The notes beneath the pieces are model-generated. The model made no database searches and had not been told where the DNA came from. It worked only from the letters and a program-made list of their open reading frames with translations. From JBNJEL01 sp051745835 (GTDB lineage: Bacteria > Bacillota > Halanaerobiia > Halobacteroidales > Acetohalobiaceae), in assembly GCA_051745835.1 (NCBI GenBank), contig JBNJEL010000008.1, positions 1-30,915 of the forward strand: a stretch of DNA of 30,915 nt, written 5' to 3'. Below are positions 21,672 to 29,909 of this stretch, piece after piece (positions within the stretch are counted from its first letter, which is position 1; every line of letters starts with the position of its first letter). The position numbers and the translations under genes are program-made.

Positions 21672-21694
21672 TATAGATCATCCTTTTTAATTTA

Positions 21695-21723
21695 ACTATA
21701 TTACTTTTATGGTGCGGTGTCAA
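21695..21723 (-). promoter_or_regulatory. SigA-type promoter of the D-aminoacylase-type gene
   Basis: On the minus strand a perfect TTGACA (21723-21718), a 17-bp spacer and TATAGT (21700-21695) lie about 24 bases before the start codon. Confidence 0.8.
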
Positions 21724-21777
21724 GAGTGTTTTTAACTTTTGTTCATAATAAAATTATGTGATTATTTATATTTTTAG

Positions 21778-21806
21778 TTGACATATATTCAAAAGAATAG
21801 TATAAT
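21778..21806 (+). promoter_or_regulatory. Consensus SigA promoter of the feo operon
   Basis: A perfect TTGACA (21778-21783), a 17-bp spacer and a perfect TATAAT (21801-21806) lie 60 bases before feoA. The predicted start site abuts the Fur box. Confidence 0.85.
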
Positions 21807-21814
21807 AAATTTAA

Positions 21815-21833
21815 GAAAATGAAAATCATTATC
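21815..21833 (+). promoter_or_regulatory. Fur box controlling feoAB
   Basis: The 19-bp sequence at 21815-21833 differs from the classical Fur consensus (GATAATGATAATCATTATC) at two positions, both A for T. It begins just after the predicted transcription start, so Fe-Fur binding would block the feo promoter when iron is sufficient. Confidence 0.85.
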
Positions 21834-21865
21834 ATCTAAATATTTAGTGATTAGGAGGGATTTAC

Positions 21866-22165
21866 ATGGGAGGTATGATTCTAAATAATATTATGAGCAG
21901 TAATTTTATATCTAAGCTTTTGAATATTACAGATGAAGCAGATAATTCAGCAATGAACTTAGCAGAAGCTAGAACTAATCAAGAGTACATTATAAAGGAG
22001 ATTGAAAGTGACGACCAAGAACTTAAGGAGTTTTTGTTTACTTTAGGTTGTTATGAAGGTGAACCTGTAACAGTAATATCTATCCTTGCTGAAAATTATG
22101 TTATTAATGTGAAGGATGCACGATATAGTATTGATAAAGATTTAGCTAAAGCTATCATTGTATAG
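21866..22165 (+). CDS. feoA: FeoA-domain protein, ferrous iron transport accessory
   Basis: The 99-residue protein ends in an SH3-like FeoA domain (about 25-99). It has the pattern L-x-E-A-R-T-N-Q-E-Y-I-I-K-E-I, L-F-T-L-G-C-Y-E-G-E-P-V-T-V-I and Y-S-I-D-K-D-L-A-K-A-I. An N-terminal extension of about 25 residues is longer than in most FeoA proteins. FeoA is a cytoplasmic partner of FeoB and is needed for Fe(II) uptake; its exact role is not settled. AGGAGGG precedes ATG 21866. A second ATG four codons in is less well spaced. It is the first gene of the Fur-controlled operon, 83 bases before feoB. Confidence 0.88.
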   Translation: MGGMILNNIMSSNFISKLLNITDEADNSAMNLAEARTNQEYIIKEIESDDQELKEFLFTLGCYEGEPVTVISILAENYVINVKDARYSIDKDLAKAIIV

Positions 22166-22248
22166 CTTTTATTTTAGTTTTGTGTAAGGGGATGTTGTTA
22201 AAAAGTTAGGTAAAGCTAACAAATCATAAAAGTATGGAGGGTGGAATA

Positions 22249-24267
22249 ATGAGTAACGAAAGTAATATTAGAGTAGCGCTAACAGGAAATCCTAATAGCG
22301 GTAAAACAACTTTATTTAATGCAATAACAGGCGAGATTGAACATGTAGGTAACTGGTCGGGAGTGACAATTGCTAAAAAGGAAGGAGAGATTAAGGAGAG
22401 CTTAAATCGGTCTGATAGTGAAATTACAGCGGTAGATCTGCCAGGAGCATACTCAATGTCTCCATTTACATCGGAGGAGAGTATTACAAGCGGTTTTGTT
22501 AAAAATGAGAATCCAGATGTAATTATTAATATCGTTGATGCTACTAATTTAAGTAGAAGTCTATTCTTTACTACTCAACTTCTCGAGCTAGAGATTCCCG
22601 TTGTTGTTGCTTTAAATAAGAGTGATTTAGCTAAGAAGAAGAATACAGAGATAGATGTTGATAAATTATCCGAAAAATTAGGCTGTCCTGTTGTGGAAAC
22701 AGTAGCTACAAGCAGTAATGATAATGGTTTAGATAATCTTATTTCTACGGCGGTTGAAGTTAGTGGTCAAACACAGAAAGCGCCATTTGCTAGACCTGAT
22801 ATAGATATGACAGATAGAAGTGCAGTAGAATCAGCGGATAAAGAACGATATGAATTTGTTAAAAATATTGTTGCCGAAGTAGAAGATAGAGAGGTAAGTA
22901 GTAGTTCTCAAACTAAGCAGGATGCTGCTGATAGAGTTTTGGCTCATAAGTGGTTTGGGATTCCGATTTTTGCTGTAGTAATGTGGGGTATCTTCTCAAT
23001 TTCTCAAACTCATTTAGGGCCTTTATTAGCAGATACTTTTGTAGGCTGGATTGATCTATTCTATAATTGGGTGGAAGGATCAATTGGTACAGGTGTATCA
23101 CCTGTTTTGAGAGCGATCTTATTAGACGGAATTATTGGCGGAGTAGGAGCAGTTGTTGGTTTCTTACCACTAATTATGGTATTGTTCTTTTTAATAGCAT
23201 TACTTGAAGATTGCGGTTATATGGCTCGGGTTGCTATTGTAATGGATCGTTTCTTTAAGAAAGTTGGTCTATCGGGAAGATCAATTATTCCTATGATTAT
23301 TGGTACTGGCTGTGCTATTCCTGGTGTTATGGCAACAAGAACGATTAAAGATGATCGGCAGAGAAAGACAACTGCCATGTTAACACCGTTTATGCCGTGC
23401 GGAGCTAAACTACCTGTTATCGCTTTATTTGCCGGTGCATTCTTTAATGATGCAGCGTGGGTTGGTACAACTATGTATTTCTTAGCAATTGCGGTAATTA
23501 TTATAGGGGCGTTAGTAGTAGAGAGAGTAACTGGCGATAAAAATAATAGATCACTTTTTATTATGGAGCTACCGGAGTATAGATTTCCAAGTATTAAACG
23601 AGCAACTGTATCAATGTTGGAAAGAGGTAAAGCATTTATTATTAAGGCAGGTACAATTATTTTAATTTGTAATGCTGCGGTACAAATTATGCAGACCTTT
23701 AATTGGCAGTTTGAAGTTGTTGCTGAAGGAGCTGAGCATACAAGTATTTTAGCTAGCGTTGCTTCACCATTTGCTGTTTTATTAGTGCCGTTAGGTTTTG
23801 GTGCTTGGCAGTTAGCAGCAGCAGCAATTACTGGTTTTATAGCCAAGGAGAATGTAGTTGGAACATTAGCAGTTGTCTACTCAATTACTAATTTTATTAA
23901 TCCTGAAGAACTTGCTTTAGTAGGTGATGGTTCAAGTGTTTCCAGTATTATGGGGTTAACTTCAGTAGCTGCTCTATCATACTTAATCTTTAACTTATTT
24001 ACTCCACCATGCTTTGCTGCCATTGGAGCAATGAATGCCGAAATGGAGAATAAAACATGGTTAGGTGGAGCTATTGCCTTTCAATTTGGTATGGGCTATA
24101 CGCTTTCTTTCCTTACTTATCAAGTGGGTACATTGATAACAACAGGCAGTTTAGGTAATGGATTTTTACCTGGTTTAATAGTTGTAGCAGCAATAGTTGG
24201 CTATGTTGTTTACTTAATGAAAAAGGGAGAACAGAAAGTAGATTCTGAGTTAGCTTTTAATGCTTAG
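22249..24267 (+). CDS. feoB: Ferrous iron transport protein B
   Basis: FeoB is the inner-membrane Fe(II) transporter with a cytoplasmic G domain. The 672-residue protein has G1 G-N-P-N-S-G-K-T (13-20), a G2-like N-W-S-G-V-T (35-40), G3 D-L-P-G (63-66) and G4 N-K-S-D (123-126). It then has the membrane Gate regions with G-T-G-C-A-I-P-G-V-M-A-T-R-T, M-P-C-G-A-K-L-P-V and, near the end, F-T-P-P-C-F-A-A-I-G-A. Length is normal. I prefer ATG 22249 (GGAGGG seven to eight bases upstream) over the in-frame ATG 22234, which lies in front of the ribosome binding site. It is followed after nine bases by the Cys-rich peptide gene. Control is by the upstream Fur box. Confidence 0.97.
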   Translation: MSNESNIRVALTGNPNSGKTTLFNAITGEIEHVGNWSGVTIAKKEGEIKESLNRSDSEITAVDLPGAYSMSPFTSEESITSGFVKNENPDVIINIVDATNLSRSLFFTTQLLELEIPVVVALNKSDLAKKKNTEIDVDKLSEKLGCPVVETVATSSNDNGLDNLISTAVEVSGQTQKAPFARPDIDMTDRSAVESADKERYEFVKNIVAEVEDREVSSSSQTKQDAADRVLAHKWFGIPIFAVVMWGIFSISQTHLGPLLADTFVGWIDLFYNWVEGSIGTGVSPVLRAILLDGIIGGVGAVVGFLPLIMVLFFLIALLEDCGYMARVAIVMDRFFKKVGLSGRSIIPMIIGTGCAIPGVMATRTIKDDRQRKTTAMLTPFMPCGAKLPVIALFAGAFFNDAAWVGTTMYFLAIAVIIIGALVVERVTGDKNNRSLFIMELPEYRFPSIKRATVSMLERGKAFIIKAGTIILICNAAVQIMQTFNWQFEVVAEGAEHTSILASVASPFAVLLVPLGFGAWQLAAAAITGFIAKENVVGTLAVVYSITNFINPEELALVGDGSSVSSIMGLTSVAALSYLIFNLFTPPCFAAIGAMNAEMENKTWLGGAIAFQFGMGYTLSFLTYQVGTLITTGSLGNGFLPGLIVVAAIVGYVVYLMKKGEQKVDSELAFNA

Positions 24268-24276
24268 GAGGTAATT

Positions 24277-24417
24277 ATGACTAATTTAATTGTAAGTTTA
24301 ATTATACTGGCAGTAGTATCGGGTTCAGTAGCGAAGATTATTATTGAAAAGCGAAAAGGGACTAAGTGCATCGGTTGCCCTCATGGTCAGTCAGATGAAA
24401 ATTGTGGTTGCAAGTAA
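24277..24417 (+). CDS. FeoB-associated Cys-rich small membrane protein
   Basis: This 46-residue peptide directly follows feoB, with TAGGAGG before its ATG. One N-terminal membrane helix (L-I-V-S-L-I-I-L-A-V-V-S-G-S-V-A) is followed by a basic stretch (I-I-I-E-K-R-K-G) and a Cys-rich cytosolic tail (C-I-G-C-P-H-G and C-G-C-K). This is the layout of the FeoB-associated Cys-rich proteins found after feoB in many Firmicutes. The cysteines may handle Fe(II) or sense it; that is inference. It completes the three-gene feo operon. Confidence 0.88.
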   Translation: MTNLIVSLIILAVVSGSVAKIIIEKRKGTKCIGCPHGQSDENCGCK

Positions 24418-24436
24418 AATTGAATGAAAATTAAGT

Positions 24437-24470
24437 TCCCCTGTATATGGTAGATATCATATGCAGGGGA
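24437..24470 (+). terminator. Terminator of the feo operon
   Basis: A 12-13 bp stem (TCCCCTGTATATG, 24437-24449, with 24458-24470, including one G-T pair) is followed by TTATTTATATG. The T tract is imperfect. Confidence 0.65.
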
Positions 24471-24626
24471 TTATTTATATGTTAGTTGTTAATTTTAATC
24501 ATAGGAAATAGGTTTAGCCACTAATTAATTTAATCTAAACATAAATTGCTCTAATCTCTCATAGAATTATTGTGATGGATTATATACTATTCTGGTTTTA
24601 GCTGTAATGAAAGAAAGGAGGTAACA

Positions 24627-24854
24627 GTGAATAACTATCAAGACTTTGATCTGGTGCGGTATAATGAGAAAGAATTAGTTTTTAGCAGTAAAGAAGATTT
24701 TAAACAAGCTTTACAGGAGTTTAAGAGTGATAATGATATCATTGCTACTTTTGAATCCGAAGGTCGATTGAAGACAATCTTAATCTCTGCCGAGGTAATG
24801 ACTCAGTATCGTAATCAAGAGTTAGCTATCTACGCTGAAGAAGAGTTAGCTTAG
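24627..24854 (+). CDS. Hypothetical small acidic protein upstream of flotillin
   Basis: This 75-residue acidic protein is not assigned to a family I know. The core reads as alternating strands and helices (E-L-V-F-S-S-K-E-D-F-K-Q-A-L-Q-E-F and I-A-T-F-E-S-E-G-R-L-K-T-I-L-I). It has no membrane segment and no Cys. The start is GTG, with AAAGGAGG six bases upstream. Its stop is 31 bases before the flotillin gene and no terminator intervenes, so the two are probably an operon. A role linked to the flotillin is only suggested by this position. Confidence 0.72.
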   Translation: MNNYQDFDLVRYNEKELVFSSKEDFKQALQEFKSDNDIIATFESEGRLKTILISAEVMTQYRNQELAIYAEEELA

Positions 24855-24885
24855 TCATTACATTAGCAGATGCGGAGGTGGATTA

Positions 24886-26304
24886 ATGTTAACGTGGTTA
24901 ATTGGTGGCGGTTTCTTCTTAATTATTATTTTAATTACGAGTGTCTATAAGATTGTGCCTGCCGGAGAAGCACACTTAGTAATTACTCCGGGTAAACGAA
25001 TGGTCTGTGCTTCAGATAAAGATTTGCGGAGAAATAAGGGTAAGAGTTGGTACTTCTATATACCATCTTGGGTGCCACTAATTGGGCGGGCAGTTAGGCG
25101 AATGGATGTTACAATCAAGGAATTAGTAATTGAGAATCAGGAGACTTATGAGAAGGATCAAGCTCGCTACTTAGTTAATTCTTCGACTAAGTACCGGATT
25201 AATAATATCTCTAAAGCTGGTGAGACATTCATTAATGATATGGAGCTGCGCGGTCAGCTAAAGGAGATTATTAAGTCAGCAATTAGAGCTGTAACGGTTA
25301 AGTATAGTGTAACTGATGTTAGAGCTAATAAGAAGCGCATGTCTGAGGAAGTAGAAGATGAGATTCGTGATGACTTACATGAGTGGGGGTTGAAGTTAGT
25401 TAGCTTCGCTTTAGTTGACTTTCAGGATACTCCTAACTCTAAAGTAATCTCTAATATTTCGCGGCGCCGCGAAGTACAGATCGAATCAGAGACAAGAATT
25501 GATAATGCTAATCGTAAAAAAGAGGCACGGATGAAAGAGGCAGAGTCCGATCAGGCAGCTAGAGATCGCGAGATCGAACGTGATGAGGCAATTGCTCGAC
25601 GGGGTAAGACTAAGGAGATAGTGATTGCTAAGGAAGATCAGAAAGTAGCTGAGGAACAGATGAAGGTTAAGAAAGTTAATGAGGTAGAACAAGAGAAGAT
25701 TGATAAGGAGCAGTCTGTAATTAAAGCAGAGGCTGATAAGGAACGTAGAGTTATTGAGGCGCAGGCTGAGCGAGAACAAAAAGAGATTAGCGCCGCGGCT
25801 TATAGAAAAGAACAACAGCTGCAGGGTGAAGGTAATGCCGAAAAGACGCGGATTGAAGCTGAAGCCGAAGCAGAAGCAATTGAGAAACAGGGCTTAGCTG
25901 AAGCTAAAGTAGAAGAAGAGAAAGCTAAAGCCTTCAATCAATATACTGATGATGCTATTCAAGCTTTAACTGCTGAAGATATTGTTAACAAGGAGAAAGA
26001 GATCGGGATCTCCTTAGCTCAAGCCTTAAGTGAATCAGATATGAAGTTTATTAATGCTGGGCAGTCCAACACTTTATTAGAACTATTAGGTACTGCTTCT
26101 GGTGGGGCTAATTTAGGTTCAATGATAGATAGCTTACAGAGCACAGCAGATTTAGATTTAGGTGAATTATCGGAGAAATTACTAGCTGACAAAGATCAAG
26201 AACAGATTAGTCAGAAAGAAGAGGTAAGCAAAGTAGATGAGAATAATCCAGCGGAGAGTAGTGTAGTAGACAATATAATAGAAGATAGTGATAGCGAAGA
26301 ATAA
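24886..26304 (+). CDS. Flotillin-like SPFH-domain membrane scaffold protein
   Basis: The 472-residue protein has one N-terminal membrane helix (about 3-22) and an SPFH/Band 7 domain (about 25-195) beginning I-V-P-A-G-E-A-H-L-V-I-T-P-G. A long Glu/Lys/Ala-rich coiled coil (about 195-350) follows, including the flotillin-type E-A-E-A-E-A-E-A-I-E-K-Q-G-L-A-E-A segment. A mixed C-terminal region with an acidic tail closes it. Flotillins oligomerise to organise membrane microdomains and in Bacillus affect cell-envelope processes. The ATG has a GCGGAGGTGG site. No NfeD partner is adjacent, unlike many bacterial flotillin loci. Instead it follows the 75-residue unknown protein. It ends at a long wobble-rich terminator. 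Confidence 0.9.
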   Translation: MLTWLIGGGFFLIIILITSVYKIVPAGEAHLVITPGKRMVCASDKDLRRNKGKSWYFYIPSWVPLIGRAVRRMDVTIKELVIENQETYEKDQARYLVNSSTKYRINNISKAGETFINDMELRGQLKEIIKSAIRAVTVKYSVTDVRANKKRMSEEVEDEIRDDLHEWGLKLVSFALVDFQDTPNSKVISNISRRREVQIESETRIDNANRKKEARMKEAESDQAARDREIERDEAIARRGKTKEIVIAKEDQKVAEEQMKVKKVNEVEQEKIDKEQSVIKAEADKERRVIEAQAEREQKEISAAAYRKEQQLQGEGNAEKTRIEAEAEAEAIEKQGLAEAKVEEEKAKAFNQYTDDAIQALTAEDIVNKEKEIGISLAQALSESDMKFINAGQSNTLLELLGTASGGANLGSMIDSLQSTADLDLGELSEKLLADKDQEQISQKEEVSKVDENNPAESSVVDNIIEDSDSEE

Positions 26305-26341
26305 TTTAGAGTCTATTGTTAACTTAATAGTTAAACTATAA

Positions 26342-26386
26342 GGCATAGGTGATTTCCTATTAGAAGGGGATTGCTTATGTCTTTTT
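26342..26386 (+). terminator. Rho-independent terminator after the flotillin gene
   Basis: A 16-bp stem with several G-T pairs (26342-26357 with 26366-26381) has an 8-base loop and is followed by TTTTT. Confidence 0.75.
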
Positions 26387-26388
26387 AA

Positions 26389-26417
26389 TTGACTAGGAAT
26401 TATTTCTTTGGTATTAT
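26389..26417 (+). promoter_or_regulatory. SigA-type promoter of purD
   Basis: TTGACT (26389-26394), a 17-bp spacer and TATTAT (26412-26417) start three bases after the T tract of the flotillin terminator and about 58 bases before purD. Confidence 0.7.
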
Positions 26418-26475
26418 GACTGTACAAAATCTAGCATAATATGTACTAGTTAGTTAAACTGAGGAGGATATGAAG

Positions 26476-27744
26476 ATGAAGGTATTAGTCATCGGCAGCG
26501 GCGGTCGTGAAGCTGCTTTGGTTTGGAAGTTAGCTCAAAGTTTAGAGGTTGATCAAATCTTTGCTGCGCCTGGTAATGTTAGTACAGCTAAGTTTGGGGA
26601 GAATATAGCAATTGCAGGCAATCAGATTGACGAACTGTTAGAATTTGCTCTTGCAGAAGATATTGAGTGGACGATAGTGGGTCCCGAAGCTCCTTTAGTA
26701 GCAGGGATTGTGGATTACTTTCAAAGAGCAGGTCTACAGATTCTAGGACCTACTAAACAAGCAGCTCAGTTAGAAGGAAGCAAGGTCTTTGCTAAGCAGC
26801 TGATGGAAGAGCAGGGAATTCCTACTGCTGAATATGAGGTCTTTAGTACACCTCAGCCAGCACTAGAGTATATTAAGCAGTCAGAGTTACCCCTAGTTAT
26901 TAAAGCGGAAGGGCTAGCCGGCGGTAAAGGGGTTACTGTAGCACAGGACAGAACGGAAGCTATAACAGCGGTAGAAGAGTTGATGATAGAACGTAAATTT
27001 GGACAGGCTGGTCAGCGCATTATTATCGAAGAGTATCTTGAGGGGAAGGAAGTAACTGTTTTAGCAGTGAGTGATGGGCAGGAAATTATTCCACTCTTAC
27101 CTGCTTGTGACCATAAACCGGTCTATGAAGGCGGAAGAGGCCCTAATACTGGCGGAATGGGCGCTTATGCTCCAGCTTCGGTAGTTGATCAGCAGTTATT
27201 AGCTAAAATTAAGCAGAAAGTCTTAGAACCGACTATTGCAGCTTTAGCTCAGAAGGGAGTTGAGTATCGCGGTATTCTGTACGCTGGATTGATGATTACC
27301 GATGAAGAATTTAAGGTTTTAGAGTATAATGTGCGATTGGGGGATCCGGAAGCTCAGGTGCTTTTGCCACTATTAAAGACTGATTTAGTGGAGCTTGGTG
27401 AAGCTATTAATCAGCAGCAGTTGTCTAAGTTAGAATTAGAGTGGTATGCTAAAAGTGCAGCGACAGTGATTATCACATCAGAGGGCTATCCACTAGATTA
27501 TAAGACGGGTTATCAGATTACAGGAGTACACGAGGTAGCAGCAATGAGAGATAATCTACTCTTTCAAGCAGGAACTAAAAAGCAGGGAAGTGAACTAGTA
27601 ACTGCTGGCGGTCGAGTCTTAGGAGTTACTGGATTAGGTACTGATTTAAGTGCTGCTATTAAGAAAGCCTACCAAGGTGTAGAAGAGATTGATTTTAAGG
27701 GGGCTTATTATCGTCAAGATATTGGTCCTGCTCACCTTTTCTAA
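26476..27744 (+). CDS. purD: Phosphoribosylamine-glycine ligase (GAR synthetase)
   Basis: This enzyme ligates glycine to phosphoribosylamine with ATP, the second step of de novo purine synthesis. The 422-residue protein has the N-domain motif V-L-V-I-G-S-G-G-R-E (usually followed by H-A-L; here A-A-L). It also has the ATP-grasp domain (L-V-I-K-A-E-G-L-A-G-G-K-G-V and E-E-Y-L-E-G-K-E), the conserved G-P-N-T-G-G-M-G-A-Y-A-P, and E-Y-N-V-R-L-G-D-P-E-A-Q. Length is normal. ATG 26476 lies eight bases after GGAGG; the in-frame ATG at 26470 is too close. It has its own promoter, and the patatin gene follows after 39 bases. The His-to-Ala change in G-R-E-H is worth noting but the rest is intact. Confidence 0.96.
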   Translation: MKVLVIGSGGREAALVWKLAQSLEVDQIFAAPGNVSTAKFGENIAIAGNQIDELLEFALAEDIEWTIVGPEAPLVAGIVDYFQRAGLQILGPTKQAAQLEGSKVFAKQLMEEQGIPTAEYEVFSTPQPALEYIKQSELPLVIKAEGLAGGKGVTVAQDRTEAITAVEELMIERKFGQAGQRIIIEEYLEGKEVTVLAVSDGQEIIPLLPACDHKPVYEGGRGPNTGGMGAYAPASVVDQQLLAKIKQKVLEPTIAALAQKGVEYRGILYAGLMITDEEFKVLEYNVRLGDPEAQVLLPLLKTDLVELGEAINQQQLSKLELEWYAKSAATVIITSEGYPLDYKTGYQITGVHEVAAMRDNLLFQAGTKKQGSELVTAGGRVLGVTGLGTDLSAAIKKAYQGVEEIDFKGAYYRQDIGPAHLF

Positions 27745-27783
27745 CAGCACTTCATACTAATGTAACAAGGTAGGTGAAATGAG

Positions 27784-28728
27784 ATGTTAAGCAGTAAACG
27801 ACCTTCGGTAGGCTTAGCCTTGGGTGGGGGAGGGATCAAAGGAGTTATTCATATTGGTATTTTAGATATCTTTACTCAACATCAAATTCCAATTGATATC
27901 ATTGCCGGCAGTAGTGCTGGGGGGATGATTGCTGGGCTTTATGGAGCAGGACTTACCGCTAGTGAATTAGAGCAGTTGGCACTAGAGCTGCAAGCAGGAA
28001 AGCATTTTGATTTTAAGTTAGATCTATTGAGGTTAATTAGGTTACTTTTCAAAGTAGTTATTGCGAAGTTCTGCTTTGGAAGAGTGGAGATGCCGAAGGG
28101 GATTATTGACGGGCGGGAGTTAGAGGAGTTTCTATTCTGTCAGACTAGCTGTAAGTTCTTTGATCAAACTAAGATTCCGATTGCTATTACAGCTACTGAT
28201 ATTAAAAGTGGTAATTTAATTATTTTTACCGAGCATAGCTTAACTCCTTCGCTACAAGGGCTTGATAATTTAAACCAGCAGTTAGGACTTCATCAACAAG
28301 ATAATATCTTCATTACTGATCAATACTTAGCCCGAGCTATCCGTGCTAGCGTGGCGATTCCTGGTTTTTTTACTCCGGTGGAGATTAATAACCGTTTATT
28401 AGTTGATGGTGGACTTAAGGATAATGTACCAGCCGATATCTTGGATCAATTAGGTGTTGATGTTAAGATTGCAGTTGATTTGGAGTTTGAGATTCAAGAT
28501 GATCAGTCGATTAAGAATCCTATTGATATCTTACTACAGTCCTATGATATTATGGGGCAAGAAGTCTCTGATTTGAAGCTGGATAGCTATGCTGATTTAG
28601 TCCTACGACCAGAGGTAGGTAAGATTAGTCTAACCGATACGGATAAGATTCCTTACCTATTAGAAGTGGGGCGGCGAGTAGGTCTTAATTCAGTGAGTAA
28701 GATTAAGGCTCTGATAGCTGAATATTAA
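27784..28728 (+). CDS. Patatin-like phospholipase (RssA/NTE-type serine hydrolase)
   Basis: The 314-residue cytoplasmic protein has the patatin oxyanion motif G-G-G-G-I-K-G (14-20), the nucleophile box G-S-S-A-G (42-46, Ser44) and the catalytic Asp in V-D-G-G (D208). Together these make a Ser-Asp dyad. Family members are lipid acyl hydrolases, and bacterial RssA-type proteins are largely uncharacterised. An insertion around 145-180 (S-L-Q-G-L-D-N-L-N-Q-Q) is hydrophilic. AAGGTAGGTG precedes ATG 27784. It lies between purD and purSQL, 39 bases after purD without a terminator, so it may be cotranscribed with purine genes although no functional link is known. Confidence 0.88.
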   Translation: MLSSKRPSVGLALGGGGIKGVIHIGILDIFTQHQIPIDIIAGSSAGGMIAGLYGAGLTASELEQLALELQAGKHFDFKLDLLRLIRLLFKVVIAKFCFGRVEMPKGIIDGRELEEFLFCQTSCKFFDQTKIPIAITATDIKSGNLIIFTEHSLTPSLQGLDNLNQQLGLHQQDNIFITDQYLARAIRASVAIPGFFTPVEINNRLLVDGGLKDNVPADILDQLGVDVKIAVDLEFEIQDDQSIKNPIDILLQSYDIMGQEVSDLKLDSYADLVLRPEVGKISLTDTDKIPYLLEVGRRVGLNSVSKIKALIAEY

Positions 28729-28941
28729 CTTTAAATAGTTAATTCTTAATTAGTGTAAATTTGTGTAGATTCGTGGCAGAATAATTTTTATGTTTTATTT
28801 ATAATTATTTACCAAATTAAGATATCAGATAATCGAATAAGTAACAGAGATTAGCATTAATTTAAGGGGGAGTTAGGAGGGTGGAAGTAGAATAATTATA
28901 TGATAGTGTGATGGATACTTATTTAGAGGAGGATTTAGGTT

Positions 28942-29205
28942 ATGCAGTGGAGAGTTGAGATTAAGGTCTTGCTAAAGGAGAGCATCTTAGATCCGCAGGG
29001 CGAAGCGGTGAAAGATGGTTTAACTAAGTTGGATTATAAAAATGTAGATAATGTACAGGTTGGTAAGTATATCGAATTAACCTTAACAGATATAGAGTCT
29101 CAGGTTGGAGTTGAAGAACAGGTAAATCAGATGTGTAAAGAGTTACTGGCTAATCCAGTGATTGAAGATTATACTTTTAAGTGTTATCAAGTGGGGGCAG
29201 AATAA
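28942..29205 (+). CDS. purS: Phosphoribosylformylglycinamidine synthase subunit PurS
   Basis: PurS (87 residues) is the small structural subunit joining PurL and PurQ in the Gram-positive-type FGAM synthase. It shows the family pattern V-E-I-K-V-L-L-K-E-S-I-L-D-P-Q-G-E-A-V, then K-Y-I-E-L-T-L and N-P-V-I-E-D-Y near the end. GAGGAGG lies ten bases before ATG. The stop overlaps the purQ start (TAATG), indicating translational coupling. The 213-base gap upstream contains no gene or riboswitch that I can recognise. Confidence 0.95.
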   Translation: MQWRVEIKVLLKESILDPQGEAVKDGLTKLDYKNVDNVQVGKYIELTLTDIESQVGVEEQVNQMCKELLANPVIEDYTFKCYQVGAE

Positions 29206-29909
29206 TGCGCTGTGGAATAGTTACCTTTCCTGGTTCTAACTGTGATCAAGATTGCTATCATGTTACAGCTAATCTGTTAGCAGAGCCGACAGATATGTTG
29301 TGGTATCAAGAGGAGAAGGATTTATCGGAGTATGATTTGATTATTCTGCCTGGCGGTTTCTCGTATGGTGATTATCTACGCAGTGGTGCAATTGCTCGCT
29401 TTGCTCCGATGATGGAAGCGGTAATTGAGTATGCTCAAGCGGGCGGTCTAGTGCTGGGGATTTGTAATGGCTTTCAGATCTTATTGGAAGCAGGCTTATT
29501 GCCGGGAGCGATGAAGGTTAATCAGAACCTTAAGTTTACCTGCCAAGATGTAGAGTTAAGAGTGGTTAATCCACAGACGCCGTTTACTAATCACTTTCAG
29601 GCGGGGGAGCGAATTAAGATTCCAGTTGCTCACCGCGAAGGTAATTACTATATTGATCAGTCAGGGTTAGAAGAATTAATTACTCATAATCAAATTGTAG
29701 TGCAGTATAGTAGTTCAAATGAAAATCCTAATGGTTCGCTTAATAATATAGCCGGTATCTGTAATCGGGATCGTAATATTTTGGGGTTGATGCCTCATCC
29801 TGAGCGTGCTTGTGAAGAGTTACTTGGTTCGCAATCTGAAGATGGTTATCGTTTCTTCACTTCGGTTATTGAGTATCTAACTAGCGGAGGTGAGTGTAGT
29901 GAGTACTAA
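29205..29909 (+). CDS. purQ: Phosphoribosylformylglycinamidine synthase glutaminase subunit PurQ
   Basis: PurQ is the class I glutamine amidotransferase subunit that supplies ammonia to PurL. The 234-residue protein has the nucleophile C87 in G-I-C-N-G-F-Q, the oxyanion region L-P-G-G-F-S-Y-G-D and the His/Glu of M-P-H-P-E-R-A near the C-terminus. Its ATG shares one base with the purS stop. An in-frame codon upstream lies inside purS and is not used. The purL start (GTG 29899) overlaps the end of purQ by 11 bases, so purSQL is translationally coupled. Confidence 0.96.
   Translation: MRCGIVTFPGSNCDQDCYHVTANLLAEPTDMLWYQEEKDLSEYDLIILPGGFSYGDYLRSGAIARFAPMMEAVIEYAQAGGLVLGICNGFQILLEAGLLPGAMKVNQNLKFTCQDVELRVVNPQTPFTNHFQAGERIKIPVAHREGNYYIDQSGLEELITHNQIVVQYSSSNENPNGSLNNIAGICNRDRNILGLMPHPERACEELLGSQSEDGYRFFTSVIEYLTSGGECSEY

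Noticed and set aside
23217..23846. 209-codon open frame on the minus strand within feoB
   Set aside because: It mirrors the membrane part of feoB, has no ribosome binding site and an unnatural composition; it is a shadow of the real gene.
28729..28941. Purine riboswitch or PurR box before purS
   Set aside because: No conserved purine-aptamer core or paired PurBox (CCGAAC) could be found in this AT-rich gap.
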